Source of the DNA: Chara braunii | Taxonomy: Eukaryota > Streptophyta > Charophyceae > Charales > Characeae | Length of the DNA stretch: 64,000 bases | Assembly (NCBI GenBank): GCA_003427395.1 | Contig: BFEA01000097.1 | Span: 1,886,276 to 1,950,275 of the forward strand | Direction: 5' to 3' | Part shown: piece after piece, positions 10,199 through 21,725 of the stretch | How positions within the stretch are numbered: position 1 is the first letter of the stretch | Layout of the letters: each line of letters opens with the position of its first letter | The notes under the pieces: model-generated | Database searches by the model: none | What the model was told of the DNA's origin: nothing | Seen by the model: the letters and a program-made list of their open reading frames with translations, nothing else | Made by a program: the position numbers and the translations under genes

Positions 10199-10359
10199 TT
10201 AGAGCGGGAACGTTCCCCGCCCCCACCCACCACAGCTCGAAACATGGTGTAAACCCGACAACGGATTTTTGACTGTTTTTTTGCCGCCACACACTCACAC
10301 GAATGCGCCACGTGCCCCGCTACCCAGCCTCGCCCCGCTCCTGGATTATATTTATCAAG

Positions 10360-10500
10360 ATTCGGGATGCATGTTGTTGCCAGGGTTTGAACCTAGGCAG
10401 CTGCCAGCTATGCGCATGCGTAGCCAACACCTTAACACACTGGTCAAACTCTGTGTATGTCCCCACAGTGTGGCACGCTGGTGTTGAAGAGTGTCACACC
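10360..10500 (-). repeat. tRNA-derived SINE-like sequence
   Basis: On the minus strand a pol III B box GGTTCAAACCC lies about 30 bases after a possible A box (GTGTTAAGGTGTTGGC). The same segment appears again beyond the single N at 10592, but that copy is probably an assembly duplicate. The parent tRNA could not be fixed. Confidence 0.4.
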
Positions 10501-10757
10501 AGCTATTTACCTCCCCCCCCTCGTCGGAAACTGGCGAGCACCGGCCAACACAATAACAGCAGGTGGGCTGCTATTTGCTTCCCCCCCCCCCNTATGCGCA
10601 TGCGTAGCCAACACCTTAACACACTGGTCAAACTCTGTGTATGTCCCCACAGTGTGGCACGCTGGTGTTGAAGAGTGTCACACCAGCGTTTGAATTTCCA
10701 ACCCTCGTCGGAAACTGGCGAGCACCGGCCAACACAATAACAGCAGGTGGGCTGCTA
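10409..10757. other. Direct duplication around a single N
   Basis: 10409-10580 and 10593-10757 are almost the same sequence, each ending in a poly-C run, separated by C-run and one N at 10592. The pattern fits two contig ends that overlap but were not merged. Confidence 0.7.
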
Positions 10758-10928
10758 CCCCCCCCCCCCCCCCCCGGCCCTTCCGTCGCCGTGCCTTCTG
10801 CTGCCTGCACACGTGGCCATCTGCAGTGTCACGTGGCAGCTTGCTGAGGAGCTTGAAGACCCCCCTGGCTAGGGGGCTGCACTACGGGCAGATCTGCGTG
10901 GCTGATGAAGATCTCAACACACCCAGAT

Positions 10929-10929
10929 G

Positions 10930-11007
<78 letters not shown>

Positions 11008-11008
11008 T
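10929..11008. repeat. (ATT)n microsatellite
   Basis: About 26 uninterrupted ATT units. A similar phrase, GACCCxCCTxGCTAGGGGGCTGCAC, lies on both sides (about 10858 and 11041). Confidence 0.95.
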
Positions 11009-11159
11009 TACTGTTGCACCAACAGTTTGGCAGCAGTGAAGACCCTCCTTGCTAGGGGGCTGCACCTCAGAGATAACACGACGCAGCGCTTCTTCGACCA
11101 GACGGTCCCCGACCTCCACTTTTCCCTCACCCTACAGCCACCAGATAGTACCCAGGCAC

Positions 11160-11330
11160 CTCGCACGCTACCATTCCTCCGCATATTTGAAGACTGGATA
11201 CGACTTTATCCTTGGCACTCCCTAGTCTAGCCGGTTCCGTGGCATAAAGGCCGAATGGGCGACCGAGACACTCGTTTTCAAAACGAAGTGTAGTCAAACC
11301 CATCGAGTTTCCTCCATCGGAACCATGGGG
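11160..11330 (+). pseudogene. Gypsy protease C-terminal fragment
   Basis: The frame through about 11193 reads GYDFILGTP, then a stop, then SRFRGIKAEW. DFILGTPW-like motifs mark the end of gypsy proteases. The active-site DSGA motif was not found upstream. Confidence 0.55.
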
Positions 11331-11634
11331 GACACCCCTCCCGACCTACCTCTACAGGACCCTCGTTCCTCTGGGTCTCACCCAAACATCGCCGTCACTT
11401 CTCCTCGTCTGTTTGCTCACTTCATACGATAGCAGGACATCTCTACTCAGTGAACGTCATGGATTTTCTTCATTATGATCCATTTTGTCCCGAGGTTGAG
11501 CTCATCTCATTGGAGCTTGATTCCCCTGACCCTTCCTCCATATTCGCGGCTCCCATCTCTACATCACCCCTTAGCCTGCGGATACCCCCTCGAGATTCCA
11601 GGTCCCTACGCCATTCACTGCCGAGTCCACACAT

Positions 11635-12822
11635 ATGTCTCGTGCCGACGCAGACATTGAGCAACTCACGTGGTTAACGACTGACTTAGAGTCCACCGTT
11701 CGCAATTTTATTCGAGAGTACCGCGACGTTTTCCCTCCGTATTTCTCATATAACGGGATCCCTTCAATGCGAGGTGTTGAGCATCCTATCCAGCTCGTGC
11801 CTGACTATCGCGTCTACCATCGGGCACCCTACCGACTCTCGATTCCAGAGGCGACAAAACTCAAGCGCCGGCTTGAGGATCTCCTTCGACTGAGTTTCAT
11901 TAAACCCAGTAACTCCCCTTGGGGTGCACCCGTCCTCGTTGCTCACAAAGCGGACGAAATGTTTCGCCTATGCATTGACTACCTCGGCCTTAACTGTTAC
12001 ACGGTTAAAAACAGTTATCCCATGCCTTACGCCGATGAGTTGTTTGACTGTCTAGCAGGGAACCTCTTCTTTACGAAGATCGATCTTCGTAAAGGTTACC
12101 ACCAGATCCGCATGGCCGTAGAGGACCATCAAAAAACCGTTTTTTTGTGCCGCTTCGACCACTAGTACGAGTTCACGGCGATGCTATTCGGCTTCACCAA
12201 CGCACCCGCCACCTTCCAGACGACGATGAACGATATCTTCAGGGGCATCCTTGAAGAATATGTTCTCTTATACCTGGACGACATCGTGGTCAATAGTCGT
12301 ACCTTAGAATACCATGTCCGACACCTCTGCGATGTCCTACAGCGCTTACGCAAACATAACTTTTATGTCAAACTCAGTAAGTGTTGCTTTGCCCAACGCA
12401 AAGTGGAATTCCTAGGACACCATGTGTTCGACCAGGGTCTCCACATGGATGATGCGAAGATCACTGCCATTGCAGAGTGGTCCGTCCCCACATCCGCCAA
12501 GCAGCTCCGCAGTTTCCTACGCATTAATAGCTATTATAGTAATTTCATCCAGGGATACGATAGGTATTTCTACGTCCTTACCTCCACCCTCCTTCGGAAG
12601 AACCCGTCGTGGTTTTGGACACCCCTCTGCAAGGACGTCTTTCATACCCTCAAGAAAGCGATGACTTGTGCGTCGGTTCTTCGCCTCCCCGATTTTGATC
12701 GTGCCTTCATCGTCACCGCTGATGTGTCTGATTTTGCAGTAGAAGTTGTACTTTCTCATGTGTTTTTTTCTCCTCCTGATACATCTTATCCCCATGTTCC
12801 TCCTTTCCGCCCCTTCTGTTGA
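11635..12822 (+). pseudogene. Chromovirus reverse transcriptase
   Basis: Two frames split by a stop at 12163-12165. The first holds the RT fingers and first catalytic Asp: HRAPYRLS, SPWGAPVLVAHK, LCIDYLGLN and FFTKIDLRKGYHQIRM. The second has LFGFTNAPATFQTTMN, the YLDDIVVNSRT catalytic pair, FLGHHV, and then the thumb and start of RNase H (IVTADVSDFAVEVVLS). Catalytic residues survive despite the stop, so the decay is moderate. Confidence 0.85.
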
Positions 12823-13199
12823 CGCTGCTTCTCGACTTACGCCTATCCTCCCACGACTTCCCTTCACTGACAATCCTCCTGTTATTTACTCCCCGACCAT
12901 CATGGAGGATGAGACTGTCGAGGCTCGTGCTGGGGATTCTCCGATCGCTTTCTACTCTCGTCAGCTCCTGCCTGCCGAGATAAACTACACTACCAATGAG
13001 CGAGAGGTTCTCACAATAGTTTATGCTACCCGACATTGGCCTCATTATCTGCACGGGGCGCCCTTCACGGTGCGCACGGACAACTCAATTGTCAAGACTT
13101 TCTTCACGAAGCTCAAACTTTCCCCTCGACAGGCACGTTGGTGGCATGATTTAATCCGAGTTCAGTTTCACCACTCAGGCCATCAAGGGTGAAACGAAT
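12823..13199 (+). pseudogene. Chromovirus RNase H
   Basis: The frame ending at 13192 reads IAFYSRQLLPAEINYTTNER, then EVLTIVYATRHWPHYL and VRTDNSIVKTF, the RNase H motifs of Ty3/gypsy pol (SRxLxxxExNYxxxEkE, then the TDH-like TDN). An extra stretch after LS at about 12745 separates it from the preceding frame. Confidence 0.8.
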
Positions 13200-14480
13200 C
13201 GCGTCTTTGATGCCTTGTCCCGCTGTCCTGATCACAATCAAGAACCCATCCATCTTGTTGCCATATCTATTCAAGTTACCACTGTTGATCAATCAGTGAT
13301 CGACGCATATCGCACTCAGTACCGCCACTGCCCGGATTATTGAGTCATCCACACTACGCTACGGAGTGGTAAAACTGTTCCTTCATACTCCCTCGGTGAG
13401 AACGGTCTCATATACTGACATGATAGATCTGGTCAGTTAGAACCACTTATCTGCGTTCCCTTCACCGGACAGCTCTACGTCGAGGTCATAACAGAGTTTC
13501 ATTATGACCAGGCAGTTGCCAGTCATATGGGCTTCCACAAAACATTGACTCGTGTTTGTCGCCTATACGTCTAGCCGAAGTCCAAGGACTTCGTCAAAAA
13601 CTATATCCAGGAGTGTCCTACCTGCCAGGAGGTGAACAGTGCGAACCACCTTCCGTATGGGTTACTTCAGCCCCTACCCATACATGAGGGTCGTTGGGAG
13701 TCCATCTCGATGGATTTCATTGGTCCCCTTCTTCCACCCACTAAGCGTGGTAATGATGCTATCTTGGTCGTCGTCGATCGTTTCACGAAGTGTGGACACT
13801 TTGTCCCGTGTCACTATCGCATTTGCGCTCATGAGGTCGCCGACATCATCTTCGACCGAGTCGTGAGAGACACGACTTACCTCAAAGCATCATCTCCGAC
13901 CGTGACCTGCGCTTTACCAGCACATTTTGGTGACGCCTACACGAGATGTATGGATCCCAACTCCGCTTCTCATCGTCTTACCACCCTCAGACGGATGGTC
14001 AGATTGAGGTCACCAATAAAATTTTTGATAATATCCTCCGAACGTTTATTAGGGGTGACCAACAGTGAGACTTACACTTAGCCCACATGGAGATTGCGTA
14101 CAACCACGCCGTTTTGCCAGCCACGGGGATGTCGCCATTCTATTGCGACCTCAACTACCACCCTCTCGTACCCGCAGACTTCCAACGACTGTCGTTGTTG
14201 TGCCCAGACACTCGTTGTCCTGCGCTTGACGACTGGATTGCCCACATGGCGACGATTATGAAATGCGCATACGAGAGTCTAACCGACTCTCAGACTCGCA
14301 TGGCCGCACGAGCGAACCGATCACGAATAAATCATCCATTCAAAGTTGGTAACGATGTGCTCGTCGATGCACGCCACTTGCAACTTGAAGCGGATACACT
14401 TCGTAAGTTCAAACGTCACTTCTTCAGTCCATGCTGCATCCTTCAAGCCGTTGGTTCTGATAATGCCGCTAGTCCGGTCA
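13200..14480 (+). pseudogene. Chromovirus integrase
   Basis: It starts with a zinc-binding region in broken frame (SHMGFHKTL, then CPTCQ near 13616). The core follows from 13632: WESISMDFIGPLLP with the first catalytic Asp, then VVVDRFTKCGHFVP. The segment after 13860 is frameshifted where the second Asp and Glu should lie. At 14087 it resumes with MEIAYNHAVLPATGMSPFYC, typical of the gypsy integrase end. Stops occur near 13342, 13418, 13573 and 14080. Confidence 0.8.
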
Positions 14481-14765
14481 ACTTCCGTGTGGAGCTACCT
14501 GATTACCTTCGACAGGTTCGCGTACATGATGTTTATCATGTCTCCTTGCTGTGTCCTTATCGCAGACCGTCCGAGCGCTTCGTCGAACGTCCTTATGAGC
14601 GCCCTCCACCTATCATGGTGGACAGTCACGAGGAGTTCGTCGTTTTCGATATCATATATCCTCGAGTTATTGACGATACCCCTCCACTTATCAAGTACCT
14701 TATGCGTTGGAAGGACTATCATGATGAGAAGGCTACTTGAGAGCCCCTAGCGCACTTGGAGCACG
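14481..14765 (+). pseudogene. Integrase GPY/F-like tail and chromodomain
   Basis: VHDVYHVSLLCPY matches the conserved HxVFHVSxL patch. PPLIKYLMRWKDYHDEKAT, then a stop, then EPLAHLEHA is a chromodomain core (Y-L-V-x-W-K-x-Y-x2-x2-T-W-E-P), with the Trp after Thr replaced by a stop. This places the element among chromoviruses. Confidence 0.8.
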
Positions 14766-15921
14766 CCCGGATGTTGGGTGTGCATATGATCGTGTCTGTC
14801 GTGCTGAGATATTTGTTCCTCCTCAGCCGACTGACCTTCTTCTTCCTCCTCCGGCTGAGGAGATTGTTGAGGACGAGCCAATTCCCTTTTAGGTCATTCT
14901 TCAGCAGCAGACAGACGCCTCCTCGCGTCCACAGCGCACTCGTCGACGCTCTCGGCATCTCGACGACTGACACTTTGATCACCTACTATCTTCCTACTAA
15001 CTTACACCTCCATGTACTCCATCATCAATTTTGTCAGAATGTCAGCGTTTTGCGGTTGCTTCGACATCGACTCGACTCCTACTTTATTGACGTCATCAAC
15101 CACTTCGATGACTTCAGCTACCTTTTCGACTTCAATTACCTTATCGGCTTCAACTACTTTGGACATGACTCCCTCGCGCCACCACCCTACCCTGTATATT
15201 CCTTTGCATGTGCTGCATGATGGTTCTCACTTAACTGGGTCTCTCTGAGTTGGGCTCTCCCTTGGTATCGCATAGACATTGAGACCATACTGTTATCTTG
15301 GTTTCCCTGCTCCCAGATATAGCTCCCTCCCCTAGTTGGTGAGTTGTGTGCATGTTTTCCTCGTCCACTGCATCCCTCATCACCCTAGTGTCGGCCATTG
15401 CATGCCTTCAGTTAGGTATATGTCCACCCTATTCCAGACTCCCCTTTCATGGTCGACCCTGCATGGTGTCACCCTTTCGTTGAGCATTACCCGCCTTGAT
15501 GGTCTATATGTTGGGGTGATTAGTTTTGCATCGCTACCACTCCCTCACCTTGAGCCTGATGACCTACCCCACCTTATGTGTGACTGCCCTTAGAAGTTTT
15601 GATTCTTAGGCTGCATTCACCCCCTCTGAGACCATCCCACTCTTAGTTGTTCAACGACATGATATTACTTATGACATATTGGTCTCTTTTCCTTTCAGCA
15701 CTAAGGCAATTGCCTCCAGGACTCTACGATGTGTATACCAGACATTTGTTTTTCATTCGACGTTATGTAGCTTAGGCTGCATCGCATGGACTCCGCATGG
15801 AGCTTGCTCCGCATCCTAGATTTCTCAGTTTTCTTTATTACAGAGTTTCGCTGCTTTTGCGGATAACGTGTTTATGACTCTTACAATCCACTACAGGTCT
15901 GAGGATCATGCAACGAGTCTC
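14766..15921. other. 3' non-coding part of the chromovirus
   Basis: No further domain is seen between the chromodomain and the right LTR-like repeat. Frames of up to 154 codons here look random and C/T-rich. Confidence 0.4.
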
Positions 15922-16242
15922 TATCTGCCCTGGCCTATAGGCAAGGCCTATCAGGCTATTTCTCTGTTCGGCCTGTGGGACCAGGTCGTGGCCTGACCCC
16001 ACCGGCCGTGTGTTGTTTCAGTCCAGTCCATTCCTTCTCGGTACCACTTTGGTATCAGGCCAGTCTAGTCCAGTCCAGTCAGCCTGCTGGGGGTATACCC
16101 CAACTGCAGTCTGTTTTCATTTCATTCTTCATTCCACACATTTTAGAGTACGTATGTGTTGAGTTTGGGTCGGAGCTGCGCTGTCCCTTCCAACCATCTC
16201 CATCTCCTCCTTCGTCAACACTTCGTGTCCATCCTGACGGAC
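15922..16242 (+). repeat. LTR-like repeat, right copy
   Basis: Same landmarks as the left copy, beginning CTCTATCTGCCCTGGCC and passing TGTGTTGTTTCAGTCC and GTATACCCCAACTGCAG to CATCCTGACGGA. An AATAAA signal follows at about 16416. Confidence 0.6.
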
Positions 16243-17023
16243 CGCCATCCCGGCAGGTCCGTTACACAATTCACGCGGACTGGTGACACATCTGCAAATC
16301 TAAGCAGACGGAGACACATAAGACTCATTCCTTTAGGAAACTCTGGGGTTCCCCCTTTTGTTGGACAGTTCCCTCCACTAAGGGAGAGCTGACTTTCAGC
16401 ACTATACTCTGAGTAAATAATAAAGCGAGATGTTTGATATTATATTAATTTCTCTTGTTTCCTTCCTTTTCTAAGTTCAAAGATTTCAATTGTCATGGTG
16501 TAGTCCAATCTTGTATATTCCTTGAAACTTTGTTACCTCTTTCAAATATTTGTTATTGATTATTTCTCGTGTACGCTACAAGGTTGGAGTATTACCTCTC
16601 CCTGGTATCATATGGTTCCTTTGCATCCTACATTTTCCCCTTACAACTAATAAGACACAACACATGGCACAACAGAAGACTCAACACAAGTTTTAATACA
16701 AGACAATACATCGTCATAATACATGGGGGTGATGCTGAATTTTGTTCCCATGACTCAAAAGAGTTCTACTCCCTTGGTCGATCTAGGTCGGGCTCAGACC
16801 ATAGCCTTGGGCCTCTGTACGTAATGTTTCAGTTCCAGATACTTTACACAGTTACTCTACCCGACTTCGACAACGTTATTGCAACAAACTTCAGAATAAC
16901 AAAGACTTGGAGCCCATAATGCTGATATAATTGCTACATTCCATAAGGGATTCGGGACCTGCTCTTTGATCCGATCACCAGTCCCTCTTCTTTAAGTATT
17001 GATTTCTTCATATGGTTTATGAG
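16243..17023. other. Unassigned stretch before the gap
   Basis: No gene recognised. CTGGTATCA near 16603 resembles the plant initiator-Met primer-binding site that follows some LTRs, but no LTR boundary could be shown there. Confidence 0.3.
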
Positions 17024-17953
17024 NNNNNNNNNNNNNNNNNNNNNNNNNNNNNNNNNNNNNNNNNNNNNNNNNNNNNNNNNNNNNNNNNNNNNNNNNNNNN
17101 NNNNNNNNNNNNNNNNNNNNNNNNNNNNNNNNNNNNNNNNNNNNNNNNNNNNNNNNNNNNNNNNNNNNNNNNNNNNNNNNNNNNNNNNNNNNNNNNNNNN
17201 NNNNNNNNNNNNNNNNNNNNNNNNNNNNNNNNNNNNNNNNNNNNNNNNNNNNNNNNNNNNNNNNNNNNNNNNNNNNNNNNNNNNNNNNNNNNNNNNNNNN
17301 NNNNNNNNNNNNNNNNNNNNNNNNNNNNNNNNNNNNNNNNNNNNNNNNNNNNNNNNNNNNNNNNNNNNNNNNNNNNNNNNNNNNNNNNNNNNNNNNNNNN
17401 NNNNNNNNNNNNNNNNNNNNNNNNNNNNNNNNNNNNNNNNNNNNNNNNNNNNNNNNNNNNNNNNNNNNNNNNNNNNNNNNNNNNNNNNNNNNNNNNNNNN
17501 NNNNNNNNNNNNNNNNNNNNNNNNNNNNNNNNNNNNNNNNNNNNNNNNNNNNNNNNNNNNNNNNNNNNNNNNNNNNNNNNNNNNNNNNNNNNNNNNNNNN
17601 NNNNNNNNNNNNNNNNNNNNNNNNNNNNNNNNNNNNNNNNNNNNNNNNNNNNNNNNNNNNNNNNNNNNNNNNNNNNNNNNNNNNNNNNNNNNNNNNNNNN
17701 NNNNNNNNNNNNNNNNNNNNNNNNNNNNNNNNNNNNNNNNNNNNNNNNNNNNNNNNNNNNNNNNNNNNNNNNNNNNNNNNNNNNNNNNNNNNNNNNNNNN
17801 NNNNNNNNNNNNNNNNNNNNNNNNNNNNNNNNNNNNNNNNNNNNNNNNNNNNNNNNNNNNNNNNNNNNNNNNNNNNNNNNNNNNNNNNNNNNNNNNNNNN
17901 NNNNNNNNNNNNNNNNNNNNNNNNNNNNNNNNNNNNNNNNNNNNNNNNNNNNN
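17024..17953. other. Assembly gap (930 N)
   Basis: A run of 930 unknown bases; all open frames across it are meaningless. A single N at 18049 follows shortly afterwards. Confidence 1.
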
Positions 17954-18019
17954 AAATTGGCGCGCAGGGGCATTCTAGGCTCGACATCAATAGCTGGGCC
18001 AAGTACTGGTGGTTTAAGG

Positions 18020-18175
18020 ATATACCGTCTTCCCCCGAACATAACGCGNCCTTTTTCTTCGAATACAAGGGCACTTCGAATATAACGCATATTTATTTTA
18101 TTTGAATAATACACATATGTGTTATATTTGAATTTCACGAAGATAAAATTGTTGTATTCGAATATAACTCCCCCC
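18020..18175. mobile_element. Truncated family-A MITE fragment
   Basis: ACCGTCTTCCCCCGAACATAACGCG at 18024 is the family-A terminal inverted repeat. The following CTTCGAATATAACGCATA and TATTCGAATATAACTCCCCCCC are related end sequences, so this is probably two broken ends near the gap. Confidence 0.5.
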
Positions 18176-18590
18176 CCAAGGTCAACGCCTGCTCCATTCT
18201 TGCTCTGGTGAACGGGAGCCCCCCAGCCATGGTCCAGAACTGAGCCTACTCAGCCTGGACCCGACCCCCTTGTGCAGACAAAGTTGGTCTTGTTCACTCG
18301 AACATAGCGCATATGCGTTGCACGGTACTTGTATTCGTTGTATTCGTTTACAATGCATATGCGTTATGTTCAGAGCTACCACGTTTATGGGACAGTGGCC
18401 CCGTTTCCGAGTAGTTGCAGATTTCCTTGGGACTTTGGACCTGGTTTCTAGCTCTTGGTACAGCATTTATATTGGGACACTGGACCCGCTTTCCAGTACT
18501 AGCCCAAATTGGGTAACGGCCCCGGCCTCTTCATTCAGTTCATAACGGCAAGATCTTTTAATCCAAAAAAGAAGAAGAAAAAAGACATAT
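18176..18590. other. Palindrome-rich spacer
   Basis: Contains the paired phrases GAACATAGCGCATATGCGTTGCA (about 18300) and ACAATGCATATGCGTTATGTTC (about 18351), which form an inverted repeat. No gene seen. Confidence 0.4.
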
Positions 18591-18624
18591 CTATTGACAC
18601 ATGTAAATGTAAATGAGCCCATAC

Positions 18625-18795
18625 GACCTGGACGCACCACTCAACAGATTGAATCCGACAAAAGCTATGGTGGGTGTACTTTCACCACTCAACAGATTGA
18701 ATCCGGCAAAAGCTATGGTGGGTGTACTTTCCCACGTTCTGAGGGAAGATACATGCTTCATCTTGCACATTTGGTGAGTGGTGCCACAGAGGCCC
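18625..18795. mobile_element. Family-B-like MITE with internal duplication
   Basis: CACCACTCAACAGATTGAATCC is duplicated (18635 and 18686), followed each time by AAAAGCTATGGTGGGTGTACTTTC. The right end GGTGAGTGGTGCCACAGAGGCCC mirrors the left CACCACTC, as in the family-B elements. Confidence 0.5.
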
Positions 18796-18884
18796 ATGTA
18801 CTCATATACACATTTATGTATGCACTCATTGATAGTTGTATATACACACATACATGGAAATGAAAAGTGAATGTTTAAGATATA

Positions 18885-18985
18885 CAGTTTGTCACAGCCC
18901 CTCGTTTGTTGTCCTCTTCTCTCTCTCTGCCTACGGTTTACCGGGCAGTTCTGTTTGTGACGATATATACACATACATATTAGGG
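18885..18985 (+). repeat. Dispersed repeat shared with 30322-30405
   Basis: GTTTGTCACAGCCCCTC, then TTGTCCTCTTCTC, TCTGCCTACGG, GGGCAG and TGACGATATA, occurs here and downstream of the hammerhead-like motif at 30290. The family is unknown. Confidence 0.6.
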
Positions 18986-19104
18986 CATAGCTCCGTTACT
19001 CAGCACATGCACAAAGGACAAAAAATATGGGGGTGTATCTTTTCATGTTCTAGGTGAAGATTCACTCTCATTTTGCACATCTGGTGAGTACTGGAGCGAG
19101 GCCC
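18983..19104. mobile_element. Family-B MITE
   Basis: About 120 bp with imperfect ends GGGCATAGCTCCGTTACTC and GAGTACTGGAGCGAGGCCC. The interior has the family phrase CATGCACAAAGGACAAAAAATATGG..GTGTATCTTTTCATGTTCTAG..GAAGATTCA. Confidence 0.65.
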
Positions 19105-19241
19105 ATACACACAAGATTGCGAGCGATTACATGGAATCGCGAGTGTTGACTCGCGCGATCGGGTCTCAACGATGTAGGCAAGGCAATTGGTTTTAGATTT
19201 ATTTTTATTAAATATAAAAATACGGGAAAAATTACGATATA

Positions 19242-19363
19242 AAGCGTCGCTCCGCTACCTCGGAAATGCACAAAAGACAAAAATCATGGCGATGTATCTT
19301 TCCTTGTTATAGAGGAAGATTCACTCTCGTTTTGCACATTTCGAGAGTGGTGGAGCGAGGCCC
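19242..19363. mobile_element. Family-B MITE
   Basis: Ends GCGTCGCTCCGCTACCTC and GAGAGTGGTGGAGCGAGGCCC. The interior follows the family order, with CTTTCCTTGTTATAGAGGAAGATTCACTCTCG. Confidence 0.65.
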
Positions 19364-19853
19364 ATTTTTTTTTTTTTTTGTTTTGGAGCCAAGTCCCAGT
19401 GGCGCTTTTTTGGCTGTCGTAGCTTTTTTTCTTTTTTCTTTTCTTTTCTTGTTTTGGCCTTAGCTTTTTACACACAAGCGCGTGGAAAGGCGCTCTCCGC
19501 TTGTCCGGCGGTTGTTTTTTGGCCGTCCGCGCGCAGATGCAGCTCCTTTTTCTCGCCGTTGTCGCGTTGTCGCCTTGTCGCGTTGTCTCTCTTTCACGCG
19601 CGTCCTTCATTCTTTGCCTTTCGCCATTCCCCGGAACAAGGTCCCACTTGCACGGTGATTAAGAGATTCTGGCCGTTGATCTTTGCTATCTATCTTCGGT
19701 CAATACCGCTTAATTCGCGTAAGTGGGACCTACGCCCCGCGCAGCTCGCGAGATTTCGCGTTCCATCAGTTTTGTCGTGTTTCACGTTCGTCGTAGGGAG
19801 AGTAGGGACGTCGGTGGAAGCCTTGTAGGCCTATCTGGTGTTTTTGGTGGCAG

Positions 19854-19890
<37 letters not shown>

Positions 19891-20262
19891 ACGTAGGAAG
19901 CAGGCAGGCGCGTGGCTTTGTGAGCGGCGAAGCGCGGGAAAGCAAGAGAGCGGCGGGGTCTTGGAGCTCCGACGGGCAGATGCAAGGAGAGGGGGGGTGG
20001 TGTAGGAGGGGGAAGGTGAACAGAGGTCCGCCGGCGGGGCCTGCTGTCGCTTACCATGGCCATCGGCGGGGACTGAGGTTGTAGAGGGGGTACACAGAAG
20101 CCGAACGATGGGAAAAGAAGAGGCGGGGAATGAGGTTGTGGGACGAATTTCAGCGGCAGGAGACGGCGGGAAGATGGCAAAGAAGAGGCCATTGGCGGGA
20201 AGAATGCGGGGATAGCGAGTGGGAAGCGGCGGGAAAAGGAGGTAGGAGGTGAAAGTGGAGGA

Positions 20263-20322
<60 letters not shown>

Positions 20323-20760
20323 GTCGTCGGCGGGACGAACGACCGAAAGAAGGCGGGAAAGAGAGTTGACAGCGGCGACTTTTCCACCTCCCCGCCGGCC
20401 AGTACCACCACCTCCTCTCTTCTCCCATCTGTGTCAGTCTGTGTCCATTCGTCGAGCTAGCTCGTTTTTTTTTTTTTTTTCCCGAGAGCTAGCTCGGTTT
20501 TGGGTACTCGTCGTACGAGTGCGAGTGAGCTGGTGCCCCGTCGTCGAGAGCACGAGAGGAAACAAGAACAAGAACAAGAATGATGTGACCAGCAGGGGGT
20601 TCGCGCGAAGTAACAGTAGCAGCGAGAGTGTCGATAGTCGATGTAGGTCCCAGGCGGTCGTGCGCCGGACGAAGACGCTGATGCGGGCGGGGTCCTCAAC
20701 CTAGCCGGCTGGGCAGCGGAATTACCGCCGGCGACTGCGTTGGACACCCAATCAATCAAT
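19364..20760. other. GC-rich upstream region with (GA)n tracts
   Basis: Contains a poly-T run, a (GA)n tract at about 19856-19888, a longer one at about 20268-20317, and CpG-rich sequence around 20320-20740. It lies 1-2 kb upstream of the receptor-kinase start and could hold its promoter or a 5' non-coding exon, but I see no TATA or splice pattern that decides this. Frames of up to 209 codons are products of the simple repeats. Confidence 0.35.
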
Positions 20761-21290
20761 CAGTCAATCAATCACAAGAGCAAGGGCCAGACAGACAGGC
20801 TAGGAAGTTTTGTCTCTGGCTTTTGTGCTTGCTTGTCAACACATTCGCCTGTGCGCGTGTGTAATCTAATCCCTGTCAATGCGAAGCCATCTATCGCATC
20901 GCTCTTGTGACTGGGTCGTTTCTCCATCATCATGTCATTCTCCTCCCATCACATTCGCTCTCACTTCTCATGCCCATTCGGATTTTCCATCACGTTCTCC
21001 CTGACTTCTCATGCTCATTGCAATTTTCCATCACGTCCTCTCTTACTCAACATGCCCATTGCAATTGAATCACAGAGTTCAGTGTACAGGGCATAGTATA
21101 CCATTTTCCTTCTCCTTTCTCTTACACGCACAGAGAGTGTGTGTGTGTGTGTCTGAGTGCGTGTGTGAGAGAGAGAGAGGTGGGAGGGGTTCTCTTCTTG
21201 TGCGTAAGTCAAAAGGGAGGGAGAAGAAGAGGGAGGAAAGGGAGGTGGTGGAGACAACGGCGGTCTGCTGCGGCGGGTTCGTTTGCCCCT

Positions 21291-21379
<89 letters not shown>

Positions 21380-21426
21380 ATCACATTGCGCAGGGATGCT
21401 CCTCTCTTGAGTCTCTTCTCTTCCCC

Positions 21427-21469
<43 letters not shown>
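20761..21469. other. Upstream region with (GT)n(GA)n tracts
   Basis: Three near-copies of CACTTCTCATGCYCATT... occur at 20950-21060. (GT)n at about 21291-21334 runs into (GA)n to about 21375, and another (GA)n lies at about 21429-21468. No gene seen. The part at 21229-21296 is repeated at 21508-21566, after the adapter sequence. Confidence 0.6.
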
Positions 21470-21471
<2 letters not shown>

Positions 21472-21507
21472 GTCTCTTATACACATCTAGATGTGTATAA
21501 GAGACAG
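21470..21507. other. Tn5/Nextera mate-pair junction adapter left in assembly
   Basis: The 38 bases are CTGTCTCTTATACACATCT joined to its own reverse complement AGATGTGTATAAGAGACAG, that is, two Tn5 mosaic ends head to head. This is the known circularisation junction of Nextera mate-pair libraries and is not genomic. The sequence on each side is two versions of the same locus, so the adapter has probably created a false local duplication. Confidence 0.95.
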
Positions 21508-21566
21508 GAGGGAAGGGAGGTGGTGAAGACAACGGCGGTCTGCTGCGGCGGGTTCGTTTGCCACTC

Positions 21567-21642
<76 letters not shown>

Positions 21643-21725
21643 GCGAGACGGATGGATGTGGAGTGGACGACTAGGGAGAGCGTTCGTGAAGATCAGTTGC
21701 TGATGTTCTTTGCAAGAAGATAGCG
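21508..21725 (+). promoter_or_regulatory. Probable 5' leader of the receptor-kinase gene
   Basis: (GT)n(GA)n to about 21639, then a unique sequence up to the ATG. An in-frame TGA at 21687-21689 precedes the chosen ATG with no other in-frame ATG between them. An out-of-frame ATG sits at 21701. The GA tract would lie in the 5' leader or promoter. The transcription start is unknown. Confidence 0.45.

Larger units (their letters stand above)
9886..16242 (+). mobile_element. Decayed chromovirus (Ty3/gypsy with chromodomain)
   Basis: Related 310-320 bp segments at 9886-10198 and 15922-16242 flank a gag-pol relic. In order it holds protease, RT, RNase H, integrase and a chromodomain, the diagnostic order for Ty3/gypsy chromoviruses. 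Several stops and frameshifts interrupt pol. A SINE-like sequence, an assembly duplication and an (ATT)n tract lie between the left repeat and the protease. gag was not recognised. Confidence 0.75.

Noticed and set aside
16603-16625. Primer-binding-site-like TGGTATCA
   Set aside because: No LTR end precedes it and the match is only eight bases.
17012-18138. Open frames of 319-373 codons
   Set aside because: They cross 930 N and have no real sequence.
19782-20704. 209- and 151-codon frames on opposite strands
   Set aside because: Driven by (GA)n tracts and GC-rich low-complexity sequence. No domain or splice context.
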